Part shown: piece after piece, positions 17,636-27,123 of the stretch
Layout of the letters: the number at the start of each line of letters is the position of its first letter
Position numbering within the stretch: position 1 is the stretch's first letter
Assembly (NCBI RefSeq): GCF_000337575.1
Contig: NZ_AOIM01000038.1
Location: 29,807 to 93,806 of the forward strand
Length of the DNA: 64,000 nt
Direction of reading: 5' to 3'
Source of the DNA: Natrialba hulunbeirensis JCM 10989
Lineage (GTDB): Archaea; Halobacteriota; Halobacteria; Halobacteriales; Natrialbaceae
Program-made: the position numbers and the translations under genes
Notes under the pieces: model-generated
What the model was told of the DNA's origin: nothing
Databases searched by the model: none
The model's input: only the letters and a program-made list of their open reading frames with translations

Positions 17636-19198
17636 TCACTCTCGTGACGACTCCGCCGCGTCGTTAGACCGCTGGCGAAGCATCTCGAGTCCGAGTGCGC
17701 CACCGGCAACGCCGGCCGCCCCGGCGACGCCGGCAGCCGTGAATCCTGGGATAGAGTCAGCCGTGTCACTTTCGCCGCCGCCGTCCCCGTCATCATCGCC
17801 ACTGCCATCCCCGCCACCCGACCCAGCGTCGTCCGCCTGCGCCGGGAACACCAGCAGTGCACCCTCGGTGTCAGCGCTCGGAATCGCTTCCGTGCTGCTC
17901 GCGACGAACGTCTCACCGGGCTCGAGTACCCGCGCCGTCCAGAAGCCCAGATCCTCGGCGTCGCGCCAGCCGGCGAGTTCGGTGGGTGAGGCCGGGTCAG
18001 AGACGTCGTGGACCATCACGCCGCCGCGATACCACGAGGAGTAGAGGCGATCGTTTCGCAGTTCGAAGTTATGGGCGGTCGTCCACATACCGTCGTTGTA
18101 TCCCTCGTTCTCGGCGGGTGGTGCCTCGATCGTCGCCTGGTAGGTTGGCTCGCTCGGATCGCTCACGTCGAAGAGGTCAATTCCGCCCGGACCGTCGGGG
18201 TCGTCGCCGCCGGTCGCCCAGGCCTCGCGGCCGACCCCGAGCAGGGTGCCAGTGTCGTCGACGGCCGAGTAGTGGTCGTTGCCCGGCAGCCCCTGCTGGG
18301 CGTCCGTCACACCAGCGAACGGAATGTCCTGTTGCTCCTCAAGGTCTGTCTCGGCGACGTGGGAGATGTACGCCGGTTCGGCGGGATCGCTCACGTCTAT
18401 CAGGTAGGTTCCTGCGTTCCAGTACGCGAGGTACGCGATTTCGTCGTGCACGTAGACGTCGTGAAGGTATCGCAGAAGCCAGTGGACCTCCTCCCAGCCG
18501 GACTCGAACTCGAGTAGCGACCAGCGGCCGACCGCTTCGACGGTGTCGTCACTGATGTCGAAAATGACGAGCGGGTTTTCGGCGGGTTCCTCGCTGTTCG
18601 CGACGACGTACAGCAGGTTGTCCTCGAGGAAGCAGTTGTGAATGTGATAGTCGGTTCCGTAGGGCTCAGTAACGGCGACAGGCTCTGCTGGATCGCTGAC
18701 GTCGTAGCAGATGAAGCCGTGAAAGACCGAGTCATTGGCCAGGTTCGCCGGCCCGGGGACGACCAGACGGTCGCCGCTAACTTTCACGTCGAGGATTTCC
18801 GTGAGCGGTGCACCGTCGACCGAAATAGAATCTTCGCGCGCGAGTACCTCCGGATCGGTCGGGTCGGAGATGTCGACAGTTGCGAATCCCGTCGCCGTTG
18901 CGAGATAGGCAGTCTGCCCGTCGTCGCCGACGACCGCTTCGGCCGCGCCGCCGACCGACGTGCGACCGACTGGTTCGTAGGACTCAGGGAACGCGTCCTG
19001 TGGCGTCGATTCGACCGGCCCGTCGGAAAACGAGTCGGGGTTGGTGGTCGTGATGTTCGACTGTGAACGTGAACCGGTAGCGACGGTCGCGTGTGAGGGG
19101 GCGTGCTCGTCAGTTGCAGACACCGAAGACGCGGACAGGGCGACACTGAGGCCGGCCCCGGCGGTCAGACCGGAGTGGAGGAAGGCTCGTCGACGCAT
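17636..19198 (-). CDS. Tat-exported LVIVD-repeat beta-propeller protein
   Basis: The 520-residue protein has a twin-arginine signal (MRRRAFLHSG, then a hydrophobic stretch). Repeated blade motifs such as DISDPTDPEVLA and DVSDPAEP follow from about residue 100 to 440, which is the LVIVD repeat. A Gly/Asp-rich linker leads to a C-terminal hydrophobic anchor (FTAAGVAGAAGVAGGALG) and a short basic tail. It is therefore a surface protein held in the membrane by its C-terminus. Function of LVIVD proteins is not known; adhesion or ligand binding fits the propeller. ATG 19198 is used because the signal begins there. Confidence 0.82.
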   Translation of the reverse strand: MRRRAFLHSGLTAGAGLSVALSASSVSATDEHAPSHATVATGSRSQSNITTTNPDSFSDGPVESTPQDAFPESYEPVGRTSVGGAAEAVVGDDGQTAYLATATGFATVDISDPTDPEVLAREDSISVDGAPLTEILDVKVSGDRLVVPGPANLANDSVFHGFICYDVSDPAEPVAVTEPYGTDYHIHNCFLEDNLLYVVANSEEPAENPLVIFDISDDTVEAVGRWSLLEFESGWEEVHWLLRYLHDVYVHDEIAYLAYWNAGTYLIDVSDPAEPAYISHVAETDLEEQQDIPFAGVTDAQQGLPGNDHYSAVDDTGTLLGVGREAWATGGDDPDGPGGIDLFDVSDPSEPTYQATIEAPPAENEGYNDGMWTTAHNFELRNDRLYSSWYRGGVMVHDVSDPASPTELAGWRDAEDLGFWTARVLEPGETFVASSTEAIPSADTEGALLVFPAQADDAGSGGGDGSGDDDGDGGGESDTADSIPGFTAAGVAGAAGVAGGALGLEMLRQRSNDAAESSRE

Positions 19199-19249
19199 AC
19201 GTGGTATTGCGACGCACGGGTCAAGAAAGTAATCATTCGCCAACCCGGC

Positions 19250-20227
19250 TCAGGCGTCGAGATGCCGCCGGTCGCCGGTCCCCTTGGTCAGCGCGCTCGC
19301 AACCGCGCCCTCGAGTACCACGTCGTCGCCGTGGTCGGTGACGCGAATTTCGGGCACGTTGTTGAGCAGCATCTCGGAGACGCGCTCACGAATCGGATCG
19401 ACGACGAGTTCCTCGTTGTGCAGCGCAACGGCGCCGCCAAAGGAGACGACGATCGGTGCGAACGACTGGATGACGTTCGTCACGCCGATCGCGTTCCAGT
19501 GGGCGAGCTGTTCGATGACGTAGTCGGCGAGTTCGTCCTCGCCGGCGAACTCGAAGACGTCCTTCGCGGTGAAGTCGGGGTTCTCGAGCGGGAGGTCGGT
19601 CGCAATCGTCGGATCGTCGTCCGCAAGGAGTCTCGCGAAGTTCGGGATACCGTTGCCCGAACAGTAGGCCTCCCAGTGGCCGTCGTGGCCACAGCCACAG
19701 GTCAGGCGGCCGTGCGGGTCGACGATACAGTGGCCGACCTCGCCGGCGTTGCCGTCCCAGCCGTCGAGGATTTCGCCGTCACAGCAGACGCCAGCACCGA
19801 CCCCCGAGGAGATAGTGATGTAGACCATGTCGTCGGGGTTTCGGTCAGCATGAAAGCGCTCGCCGATGACGCCGGCGGTGGTGTCGTTGTGGAGGTGTAC
19901 CTCGTCCGTCTCGAGTAGCTTTTCGATCGGACCGGTGAGCGGAATGCGGTCGATCGAGTCCGGCAGGTTCGCCGGGTCGATGACGGCACCTTCCGCGAGG
20001 TCGAACGGACCGATCGAGCCGATGCCGGCAGCAGCGACATCGGTGGGAGTCACACCGGCGTCGCCGCAGGCTTCGCGCAGCGTCCGGAGGACGCCCTCTG
20101 TCACGTCGATTCCCGTTGGTCCGCGTGGCGTGGCGTTTCGACTGACGCCGATCGTCGCCCCGTCGTCCGTGGCGATCGCCGCCCGGACGTTCGTCGCGCC
20201 GAGATCGACGCCCGCATAGTAGACCAT
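19250..20227 (-). CDS. ROK-family sugar kinase (glucokinase)
   Basis: The 325-residue protein has the ROK ATP site (YYAGVDLGATNVRAAIA) and the catalytic HNDTTAGVIGE. The glycine loop SSGVGAGVC is next, then a metal site GHCIVDPHGRLTCGCGHDG with a nearby HWEAYC. ROK zinc sites usually read CxCGxxGCxE; here the last Cys is His (GHWE), with another Cys three residues on. It should phosphorylate glucose or a related hexose in the cytoplasm. It is upstream of no sugar gene, so the substrate is open. Confidence 0.87.
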   Translation of the reverse strand: MVYYAGVDLGATNVRAAIATDDGATIGVSRNATPRGPTGIDVTEGVLRTLREACGDAGVTPTDVAAAGIGSIGPFDLAEGAVIDPANLPDSIDRIPLTGPIEKLLETDEVHLHNDTTAGVIGERFHADRNPDDMVYITISSGVGAGVCCDGEILDGWDGNAGEVGHCIVDPHGRLTCGCGHDGHWEAYCSGNGIPNFARLLADDDPTIATDLPLENPDFTAKDVFEFAGEDELADYVIEQLAHWNAIGVTNVIQSFAPIVVSFGGAVALHNEELVVDPIRERVSEMLLNNVPEIRVTDHGDDVVLEGAVASALTKGTGDRRHLDA

Positions 20228-20313
20228 CCTGTTCGAATGACCGCCGCCGCGTTACTTAACTACACATATTGTACTCGGCGACGAGTTGTTCTCTCTTGTT
20301 GCGGTGGTGAGAG

Positions 20314-20775
20314 CTATGCTTCCTCGTCGTTGCGAACGAACGTCACCGGACACGGTGCCGACAGCAACACCTCCTGTGCCGTCGATCCGAACACCGCCTT
20401 GCCGGTCGGCGACCGGCGACGCCCACCGACCACGACACGGTCGGCATCGACAGCTGTCGCCAACTCGACGATCGTCGGCCCGTGATCGCCAACCGCACCG
20501 CGAGTCTCGTACTCGAGTTCGTGTTCGTCGAGCACGTCCTGCAGTTCCCGAATCGTCGAGTGACGGGTGGCGACCTCGTTCGGGTCGACCTCCTCGAGTT
20601 CGGTGTCGAACTCGAGTTGGGAGAGAACCTCGTCGTACTCCGAATCGGTGAAGACGTGGCCGAGGACGACGGTCGCGTCGGCCGGTTTCGCGACCTCGAC
20701 GACGGTTTCTGCCAGTTTGGTGCTGCGGTCAGCATCGCCAGGCCCGACGGCAAGCAAGACGGTTTCCAGTGTCAT
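20314..20775 (-). CDS. Universal stress protein, UspA family
   Basis: The 153-residue UspA protein starts METVLLAVG-like (MTLETVLLAVGPGD). It carries an ATP-type signature near its end, VVVGGRRRSPTGKAVFGSTAQEV, that is, G-x(2)-RRSPxGKxxxGS. It probably binds ATP and acts as a stress-responsive dimer. ATG 20775 is chosen; the much longer frame to 21471 is spurious read-through over the divergent SDR gene. Confidence 0.88.
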   Translation of the reverse strand: MTLETVLLAVGPGDADRSTKLAETVVEVAKPADATVVLGHVFTDSEYDEVLSQLEFDTELEEVDPNEVATRHSTIRELQDVLDEHELEYETRGAVGDHGPTIVELATAVDADRVVVGGRRRSPTGKAVFGSTAQEVLLSAPCPVTFVRNDEEA

Positions 20776-20886
20776 ACCCCATGTATGTACGGAGGGATAC
20801 TTAACTTCAGGAGCCGCCCGTGACGGCGACGCATCCTGGTTCGGTGTCCCAGGCGACTTTTTACCTGTTCTCGACGAGAGTGGCGT

Positions 20887-21672
20887 ATGGACGAACACGC
20901 ACTCGAGAACCGGACCGTTCTCGTGACGGGCAGCGCACGCGGTGTCGGCCGGGAACTCCTGCTGGCGACGGCAGCGTACGGCGCAGACACCGCGGTTCAC
21001 TACCACACGAGCGCCGAGGCGGCCCGCGAGGTCGCCGAGGAAGCTCGCACCCGCGGTGGCGGCGACACAGAAGCGATGACGGTCCAGGCAGACATCACCG
21101 ATCCCGAGAGCGTCGACGGACTCTTCAGCGCCGTCGAAGCCGAACTCGGGAGCGTCGACGTACTGGTAAACAACGTCGGCGACTTCGCGCCCAGCCGCTG
21201 GGACGAACTCGAGTTCGAGACGTGGAATCGTGTACTGGAGACGAACCTCAACGGCACCTACCTCTGTTCGAAGCGGGCACTGGAGACGATGCGTGGGGGA
21301 GAACAGGGTGATCGGACCGACGGTGCTGCCGATGGCGACGAGTACGGCCGGATCGTCAACGTCGGCTACGCCTCGAGCGAAAAGGGGCTCGTGAGTCCGG
21401 TGAACTTCCCGTATTTCGTCGCAAAGGCGGGCGTGTTGATGTTTACCCGAATGCTGGCTGCGGATACGCAAAACGACGGCGTGACTGTGAACGCAATTTC
21501 GCCGTACGTCGTCGAGAATTCGGACGAGTTTCCGGAGGAACTGCCCCGTGGCCGTCCGGCGAACTTCGACGATCTGGTGCAGCCGCTGTTGTTCTTCCTC
21601 GATCCCGACTCGGGGTATATCAGCGGCGAGAATATCGAAGTCGACGGCGGCTGGTTACCGGAGCACGTCTAA
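20887..21672 (+). CDS. Short-chain dehydrogenase/reductase
   Basis: The 261-residue enzyme has the cofactor loop TGSARGVGREL, NNVGD in the core, and the active site residues S-Y-K (VGYASSEKG, YFVAK). The C-terminus ends GYISGENIEVDGGW as in FabG-type SDRs. It should oxidise or reduce a hydroxyl or keto group with NAD(P)(H). The substrate is not set by context; it is divergent from the stress protein gene. Confidence 0.88.
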   Translation: MDEHALENRTVLVTGSARGVGRELLLATAAYGADTAVHYHTSAEAAREVAEEARTRGGGDTEAMTVQADITDPESVDGLFSAVEAELGSVDVLVNNVGDFAPSRWDELEFETWNRVLETNLNGTYLCSKRALETMRGGEQGDRTDGAADGDEYGRIVNVGYASSEKGLVSPVNFPYFVAKAGVLMFTRMLAADTQNDGVTVNAISPYVVENSDEFPEELPRGRPANFDDLVQPLLFFLDPDSGYISGENIEVDGGWLPEHV

Positions 21673-21702
21673 GCGCACCGATACGAGAAATTCCCGCTCC
21701 GT

Positions 21703-22947
21703 TCACAAGCCGACGCCGAAGCCAAACTCCTGTTTCACAAAGCGTGCGAGCAACGGAATGTCACCCGGACTGAACAGGTTTGCAATCGCGCGGACGTTCC
21801 CGCGATTTGCCTTTGCCAGCGTATCGTCGTCGAGTTGGCGCAGGTTCTGCATGAACTCATCGTAGCGCTCGTTCTCGGCGAGATAGAGCAGCTTCGTCAT
21901 CCAGAGCCGTTTTTGCATGTTCGGCGCGACTTCGCGGTGCCAGAGCGTGTCGTAGACTTCGAGATTCTCCGCTGATGGCTCGATATCGCCGTGTTTGAGA
22001 CAGCTATCGACTGCTGCTGCTGCCATCCGTCCCGACTGCATGCACTTGTTGATCCCCTCGCCCCAGAGCGGATCGACCGTCGGAACCGTGTCACCGATAG
22101 CCATGAACCGATCGGTGTGCATCTTCCCTGGCATCTGGATGTGAGCCGAGCCGCGGTGTTGCTTGCCCTCGATCCGCGTCGCGTTCTGGAACCGCGGATC
22201 GGTGTCGAGCCAGTGGTCGAGATAGTCGTCGATCGCGAACCCATCGCGTGCGTAGCGGTCGTGTCCGTTGTTCTGGATATAGCAGAGACCGACCTTGGCC
22301 GTATCCTCGCCGGTGTGGAAAATCCACGAGTAGCCACCCGGTGCAATATCGTGATCCAGACGCAGCATCATCGCATCGTGGAGATCCGCAAAGCCCGGGC
22401 GATCGATGTCGATGCCCTCGAACTCATACTCGATGCCGATCGCATGATTCTCCCGTTTGAGATCACTCACGCCGAGTTTCTTCGCGATCGGCGCTGCCGG
22501 CCCGGTCGCATCGATCATCACGTCACCGTAGACCTCCTGATCGCCGTTGTAGGTCATCCCCACGATCTCACCGCCCTCCATGATCGGCGCAGTCGCGCGC
22601 GATTCGAAGTAGTACTCCGCGCCCGCGTCCTGGCCGTCCTCGGCGAGATAGCGCTTGAAATCAGCGAACTCGAGTACCGCGCCGGGCTGATCTTTCACGT
22701 AGTGGTCGGTCGGCGACTCGAGGACGACGCTGTCGGTGTACTGCATGACGACGTCGTCGGGAATGCCGAACGACGCCATCATCGAGGGGAACGTTCCGGC
22801 GGTCGATTTGTTGCTCTGTCGCGGGAACTCGTCCTCGGATTCGGTTTCGAGGACGACGACGTCGTATCCGCGCGTCGCGAGGTCACGGGCACATTGGGCA
22901 CCCGCCGGCCCGGCACCGGCGATCACCACGTCGTAGCGGTCGGTCAT
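21703..22947 (-). CDS. Geranylgeranyl-reductase-family flavoprotein
   Basis: The 414-residue protein has the FAD dinucleotide motif VIAGAGPAGAQCARDL and the second FAD site near DATGPAAPIAKKLG. A GDTVPTVDPLWGEGINKCMQSGR segment and a late helical domain are typical of archaeal geranylgeranyl or halogenase-like reductases. In haloarchaea such enzymes saturate the isoprenoid chains of membrane lipids or quinones, so lipid maturation is likely though the exact substrate is not. It is convergent with the SDR gene. Confidence 0.85.
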   Translation of the reverse strand: MTDRYDVVIAGAGPAGAQCARDLATRGYDVVVLETESEDEFPRQSNKSTAGTFPSMMASFGIPDDVVMQYTDSVVLESPTDHYVKDQPGAVLEFADFKRYLAEDGQDAGAEYYFESRATAPIMEGGEIVGMTYNGDQEVYGDVMIDATGPAAPIAKKLGVSDLKRENHAIGIEYEFEGIDIDRPGFADLHDAMMLRLDHDIAPGGYSWIFHTGEDTAKVGLCYIQNNGHDRYARDGFAIDDYLDHWLDTDPRFQNATRIEGKQHRGSAHIQMPGKMHTDRFMAIGDTVPTVDPLWGEGINKCMQSGRMAAAAVDSCLKHGDIEPSAENLEVYDTLWHREVAPNMQKRLWMTKLLYLAENERYDEFMQNLRQLDDDTLAKANRGNVRAIANLFSPGDIPLLARFVKQEFGFGVGL

Positions 22948-23241
22948 ACTCGTGTGACTCTCTCGAACCCTAATGAGTTTGTTCAGTCGTCGCTGTGAGC
23001 GACCGGACTCGAGTACACACCGCTACGAACGCAAGAGCGGCTACTCGAGGCTGCTCGCTGTACTTGGTACTGGGTTCTCGCTGTACTTGGTGATTGGTGC
23101 CTACTGCTGGTATCTGTTGTGTCTCACGTGGCGATCCACGTGCGATGCAGCGGGACTGGCAGCGAAACGGACCGGCGCATTCCCGACAGTCGCGCGCGTC
23201 GACCGCGTACCTTTTTGCTCCCCTCGGAAAAAAGAGGGCGT

Positions 23242-24021
23242 ATGGTCGACGTCCTCGACAACAAACGGGCCGCGACGCGATTTCGGATCCTCGTACAGAT
23301 CGCCGAGCGCCAGCCCGCAGTCAGCCAGGGGGAGATCGCCGAGGAAGTCGGCGTGACGAGCCAGGCCGTCAGCGAGTACATCCGCGATCTCGTCGACGAC
23401 GGACTCGTCGAGAAGGAAGGCCGGTCGCGCTACCGCGTCACTCGCGAGGGCGTCGACTGGCTCTTTCGCGCCGCAGACGACGTGCGTCGCTTCGCAGACC
23501 ACGTCACCGGTGACGTGCTCGGTGCGATGAGCGAAGACGCCTACATCGCCGCCGCCGAGATCGAGGAAGGTGACACCGTCTCACTGACACTCGAGGACGG
23601 GCTCCTTCACGCGACTCCGGGCGGTGAGGGTCCCGCAACGGGTATCGCCACCACGGACGCCGAAGCCGGCACCGACGTCGGCGTCACGAGCTTCGAGGGT
23701 GTGATGGAACTCGAACCCGGCTCCGTGACGGTTTTGCAGGTGCCGACGGTTCGAACCGGTGGCAGCCGTGCGATCGACGACGAGACGGTTCGCGACGCCT
23801 GTGACGACGCCGATATCGTCGTCACAACGGGTGTAGAGGCGACCGTCGCCTGCCGACAGGCAGACGTCGAACCCGCAGTGACGTTCGCCGTTGGCGAAGT
23901 CGCAGCCGACGCCGCCGAACACGGACTCGAGGTGACCGCTATCGCGACGACGGATGCCGTCGGGCGCGTTACGGACGCGCTTCGTGATGCGGATGTGGCC
24001 TACGAGGTACTCGAGGGGTAA
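23242..24021 (+). CDS. MarR-type winged-helix regulator with C-terminal ligand domain
   Basis: From ATG 23242 the 259-residue protein has a winged helix in the first 75 residues (RILVQIAERQPAVSQGEIAE, then VTSQAVSEYIRDLVDDGLVEKEG). A long C-terminal domain of alternating Ala/Asp/Val-rich strands follows (TIATTDAEAG, IVVTTGVEATVACRQADVEP), probably a ligand sensor. It is a haloarchaeal transcription factor of unknown target. The longer frame to 23119 lacks the family start and crosses a noncoding stretch. The 294-bp gap upstream (22948-23241) holds no recognisable gene. Confidence 0.75.
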   Translation: MVDVLDNKRAATRFRILVQIAERQPAVSQGEIAEEVGVTSQAVSEYIRDLVDDGLVEKEGRSRYRVTREGVDWLFRAADDVRRFADHVTGDVLGAMSEDAYIAAAEIEEGDTVSLTLEDGLLHATPGGEGPATGIATTDAEAGTDVGVTSFEGVMELEPGSVTVLQVPTVRTGGSRAIDDETVRDACDDADIVVTTGVEATVACRQADVEPAVTFAVGEVAADAAEHGLEVTAIATTDAVGRVTDALRDADVAYEVLEG

Positions 24022-24085
24022 CGCTGGGCTGCTGTCGAGCCATGAGTAGTAGTCGGTACCACTCCTACTGCACACAAGAAAACAC

Positions 24086-24109
24086 GAAAGCAGGAAAGCA
24101 GGAAAGCAG
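24086..24109. repeat. 8-bp tandem repeat
   Basis: Three perfect copies of GAAAGCAG lie between convergent genes. No function is apparent. Confidence 0.7.
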
Positions 24110-24126
24110 AAATTCTGCTCGACGAC

Positions 24127-24894
24127 TCAGCCGATATACCGCAGATCGTCGTCCGTCGGCACGTCCATCTGCTGTTGTTGTTCCATCTCCTGGATCTTCC
24201 CGATAACGTCCTCCATCTCCTCGGCACGCTCGTCGAGCGTCTCGTAATCCAGCTCGATCTCGAGTACCTCCTCTAGCACCTCGAGCACGGCGCGGGCACT
24301 TTTCGGGTCGACGAGATAGCCGCTCGTCTCGCCCATCAGACACGCCGACTCGAACCCGCGGCGGGCACCAAGGCCGAGCAACAGGCCCGAGACGCCGACG
24401 ATACCGCCTGCCGGTTCGTCCTCTCTGAACTCGACGCCGGCCTCTTCGAGATCCTCGCGCATCGACTCCTCCGTCATGGCACCCACGACGGCGTACTCGT
24501 CGATGAGTTCGCCCGTTGGAATCCCGCCGAGTGCGAACGCTTCGGACGCGCCGAACTCCTCGGCGATGTCGAGGAACGCACTCGTCAGCACGTAGTGGCC
24601 ATCGTTCGTCTGGGCCTGGTGATCACCGGTCAGCAAGAGCAGATCGCGTCCCTCCGGCGGGGATACCGCGTAGATTTCAGCACAGGTGAGCTCCGAAACG
24701 CCGTCTTCGACGGTCACCTGCGGCGGGAATTCGCGGGAGTACACCCGTCGAACGAGCGTACTCTCGCCTTCGAGTTCCTCCAGCAGGTGGTCGACGGCGA
24801 GTTTTCCAACGTGTCCAACGCCCGGCAGCCCCTCGACGAATACGGGGTCGTCCAGGTCGAGTTCGGCGACCGCGTCGATGTCGAGTTCGTCCAT
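24127..24894 (-). CDS. PAC2-family protein (proteasome assembly chaperone-like)
   Basis: The 255-residue product shows the PAC2 pattern: VEGLPGVGHVGKLAVDHL at the start, VYSREFPPQVTV, LLTGDHQAQTNDGHYVLTSAFLDI-type core, and GGIPTGEL. It ends in a helical Gln-rich tail. Archaeal PAC2 proteins are proposed proteasome-assembly chaperones or ATP-grasp-type helpers. It is the last gene of the L44e-S27e-aIF2 alpha-Nop10 operon (3-nt gap from Nop10), a conserved archaeal arrangement. Confidence 0.88.
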   Translation of the reverse strand: MDELDIDAVAELDLDDPVFVEGLPGVGHVGKLAVDHLLEELEGESTLVRRVYSREFPPQVTVEDGVSELTCAEIYAVSPPEGRDLLLLTGDHQAQTNDGHYVLTSAFLDIAEEFGASEAFALGGIPTGELIDEYAVVGAMTEESMREDLEEAGVEFREDEPAGGIVGVSGLLLGLGARRGFESACLMGETSGYLVDPKSARAVLEVLEEVLEIELDYETLDERAEEMEDVIGKIQEMEQQQQMDVPTDDDLRYIG

Positions 24895-24897
24895 ACC

Positions 24898-25080
24898 CTA
24901 GCAGCGATGGCGACGTTTAAGAGCGCGTCGGTACTCGCCGTAAGGATCTTCGGGATCGAAGGGTGCCGGGGCACTGTTTTCGGTGTCAGCGCCACAGTCC
25001 GGACACGTCGCAGAAAGGGTATATCGCGGGCGGTCGTGTCGCTCGCGCCACGCCGAACACACCCGGATATCAGATTTCAT
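24898..25080 (-). CDS. nop10: H/ACA RNP protein Nop10
   Basis: The 60-residue zinc-free archaeal Nop10 is recognisable from KSDIRVCSAW, CPDCGADTENSAPAPFDP and the end YGEYRRALKRR. It joins Cbf5 and Gar1 in the pseudouridylation complex for rRNA. Position between aIF2 alpha and PAC2 is the usual archaeal order. Confidence 0.95.
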   Translation of the reverse strand: MKSDIRVCSAWRERHDRPRYTLSATCPDCGADTENSAPAPFDPEDPYGEYRRALKRRHRC

Positions 25081-25119
25081 TGTCGCTGTAGTGGTTGCAA
25101 GACGGGATGTATCGGTCCG

Positions 25120-25920
25120 TTACTCCTCGTCAGTCCGTCGCTCGCGGTGGTACTCGCCGTCGCCACCGTGACCCTGGATCGCAGTGACCGCACGATCGGC
25201 ACTCTCCTCGAGTTGGGCCTCGGCAGTCTTGTAGTTCGGCGCCTGCACGCGGATCCGGTACTCGGGTGCGCCGACGTAGGTCACTTCGAGGTCGACTTCC
25301 TCCGGGACCTCGCCGTTTCCTTCGGCGGCTTCGAGTGCCTCGCGGATGCCGTCGACACCGGTTGCCGATGGGTTCTCGAGGTCGACGTAGCCGGTGACGT
25401 TGACGTACGGCACCGAGACGTTCTCGCGGGCGGTTTCGACGAGCGAGTCGATCTCGTCGTCCGTGAGTTCGGTGCTCTCGAGTGCCTCACTGCCGTGGAT
25501 TGCAGCCTGCTTGAAGCCTTCATAGAGGCTTCCGTGTGCACCGATGAGTTCGTTTGCGATCGCGGTGAACTCCTCGTCACCGATCTCATCGCCGGTCGCC
25601 AGATCCATCCAGTTGTCTGCCTTCTGCTCGTTTTTCCACTGCTGGATCTTCTCCGAGCGCTGGTGGTCGTTGACGTCCTTGAGCGAGAGGTCGATCTGCT
25701 GGGATTCCTCATCGACATCCAGGACCTTGCAGACGACGATCTGGCCCTCACGGACGTGGTCACGGACGTTCTTGATCCATCCGCTGGCGACCTCGGAGAT
25801 GTGAATCAGGCCGCGTTTGTCCTCGTACTCCTCGAGATCGACGAAGACACCGAAGTCTTCAATCTCGTCGATCTTGCCGACGACGAGATCGCCGGGGTCG
25901 GGCCAGCCGCTGTACTTCAT
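25120..25920 (-). CDS. Translation initiation factor aIF2 subunit alpha
   Basis: The 266-residue protein starts with an S1-type domain ([28 protein letters not shown]), then a helical domain and a C-terminal alpha/beta domain ([18 protein letters not shown]). It is one subunit of aIF2, which delivers initiator tRNA to the small subunit. The S27e gene overlaps its start by 4 nt. The C-terminus carries a short charged tail. Length is normal. Confidence 0.96.
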   Translation of the reverse strand: MKYSGWPDPGDLVVGKIDEIEDFGVFVDLEEYEDKRGLIHISEVASGWIKNVRDHVREGQIVVCKVLDVDEESQQIDLSLKDVNDHQRSEKIQQWKNEQKADNWMDLATGDEIGDEEFTAIANELIGAHGSLYEGFKQAAIHGSEALESTELTDDEIDSLVETARENVSVPYVNVTGYVDLENPSATGVDGIREALEAAEGNGEVPEEVDLEVTYVGAPEYRIRVQAPNYKTAEAQLEESADRAVTAIQGHGGDGEYHRERRTDEE

Positions 25921-26090
25921 CGTGACTCGACGGTGTCGACGATCTCGTGTTCGATCTCGGCTTTGCCACCGGTCGGTCGCGCGAGCGTCGTGCCACAGAC
26001 GGCACAGGCGACCTCCGTGGAGGCCTTGCCGAAGACGGTCTGTTCGTTCTCGCAGTCACTGCATCGAACGCTGTAGAAATTTCCTGCCAT
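25917..26090 (-). CDS. rps27e: Ribosomal protein S27e
   Basis: The 57-residue protein is a zinc ribbon with [15 protein letters not shown] then [14 protein letters not shown], two CxxC pairs. It starts [10 protein letters not shown]. It overlaps the aIF2 alpha start by 4 nt, and its ATG (26090) lies 5 nt after the L44e stop. Confidence 0.96.
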   Translation of the reverse strand: MAGNFYSVRCSDCENEQTVFGKASTEVACAVCGTTLARPTGGKAEIEHEIVDTVESR

Positions 26091-26095
26091 TGAAA

Positions 26096-26377
26096 TCACT
26101 CCTGGAACTCGAGTCGGCCGGCGCGCCATCCTTCGCGGAGGTGGGCCTTGCCACACTCGTTGCAGCGGTACTTGAGGTCGGTCTTCTTGGTTGGCTTCTC
26201 GCCACCGGGTACCTTCGAGAAGCGACCGGAGTTACCGATCGACGCGGTGTTGCGCCGGGTTCGGCGAGCGTCCCACTTCATCCCGGAGGAACGGCCCGAT
26301 CGGGACTTCTCGACTTCGTGTTCGTGGTGTTCGTTACAGTGCGGGCAGTACGTATTGAATCGGCGTGGCATCTGCAT
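26096..26377 (-). CDS. rpl44e: Ribosomal protein L44e
   Basis: The 93-residue L44e shows [38 protein letters not shown] and [17 protein letters not shown], the two CxxC pairs of the zinc ribbon plus the basic loop of the 50S subunit. It is the first gene of the operon. The 252-bp gap to 26630 contains only its promoter and no gene I can support. Confidence 0.96.
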   Translation of the reverse strand: MQMPRRFNTYCPHCNEHHEHEVEKSRSGRSSGMKWDARRTRRNTASIGNSGRFSKVPGGEKPTKKTDLKYRCNECGKAHLREGWRAGRLEFQE

Positions 26378-26629
26378 GGTTATCTCACTTGACGTGGGCT
26401 AAGACAGCGCTGTTTAAAACCCGTTTGGTTCGTCGTCAGTTTCGACGTCGAGGACGCCCCTCACGCGGGCGCGCGTTTCATCGTTGTGTCGGCAGCATTA
26501 TCGTCATCGCCGCCGTCACCCTCGCCGCCATCTCCTGTCGATAACATCGTCTCCACCACCGTCGGCAGCACCGGCTGCCAGCCACAGGTGTTCGAAGCGT
26601 TTAATCCGCTCTCCTGAGAACTGTGGCGT

Positions 26630-26896
26630 ATGAAGCGGCTCATCATCCACGGGGACCCCGGTATCCGAAAGGGGGCACTCATCGAATACGACGGTGAGGA
26701 ACTCGTCTGCTTCGGGATCAACCGCAACGGCGAGTGGCATGGCCCCGAAGAGGTCCAGCTGTGGTGTATCGTTGGCGCTGACTCGGAGTACGAGGACTTC
26801 GAACACCAGAACTACATCCCGCACTTCCTCGACGTCGAACGCGTCGACGCCGAGGCCATCGATGTCGTCCGTCCGCAGGGCGACCTCGCAGTGTAA
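26630..26896 (+). CDS. Haloarchaeal conserved small protein (HAH_0734 family)
   Basis: The 88-residue protein begins MKRLIIHGDPGIRKGALIEY and carries an acidic beta-rich core with ELVCFGINRNGEWHGPEE. It is nearly universal in haloarchaea and named after HAH_0734; its function is unknown. It sits alone, divergent from the L44e operon. Confidence 0.85.
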   Translation: MKRLIIHGDPGIRKGALIEYDGEELVCFGINRNGEWHGPEEVQLWCIVGADSEYEDFEHQNYIPHFLDVERVDAEAIDVVRPQGDLAV

Positions 26897-27123
26897 CACG
26901 GCGAGGCATCGTTTTCGCACCTCTTTGGATCTACCCACCAAGACACACTCTCAACACGTGGCTCAGACGCCATCCTGTCACTCACGATTTCGCGATTTCA
27001 CAATCTCACAATCATCCAATCACACGGCTGAAACCGGGCGCTACTGTTAGCACCCGTACCCACAGTGAAGCTGTACTCGAGTACGGTCGTCCAGCACGAC
27101 TACAAGGTAAGCACGGATTCCAG

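Noticed and set aside
20776..21471. N-terminal extension of the universal stress protein to 385 residues
   Set aside because: The extra frame is antisense to the SDR gene and the family begins at ATG 20775.
22973..23241. Small frames upstream of the MarR-type regulator
   Set aside because: They are short, overlap in several frames and match no motif; the gap looks like promoter and leader only.
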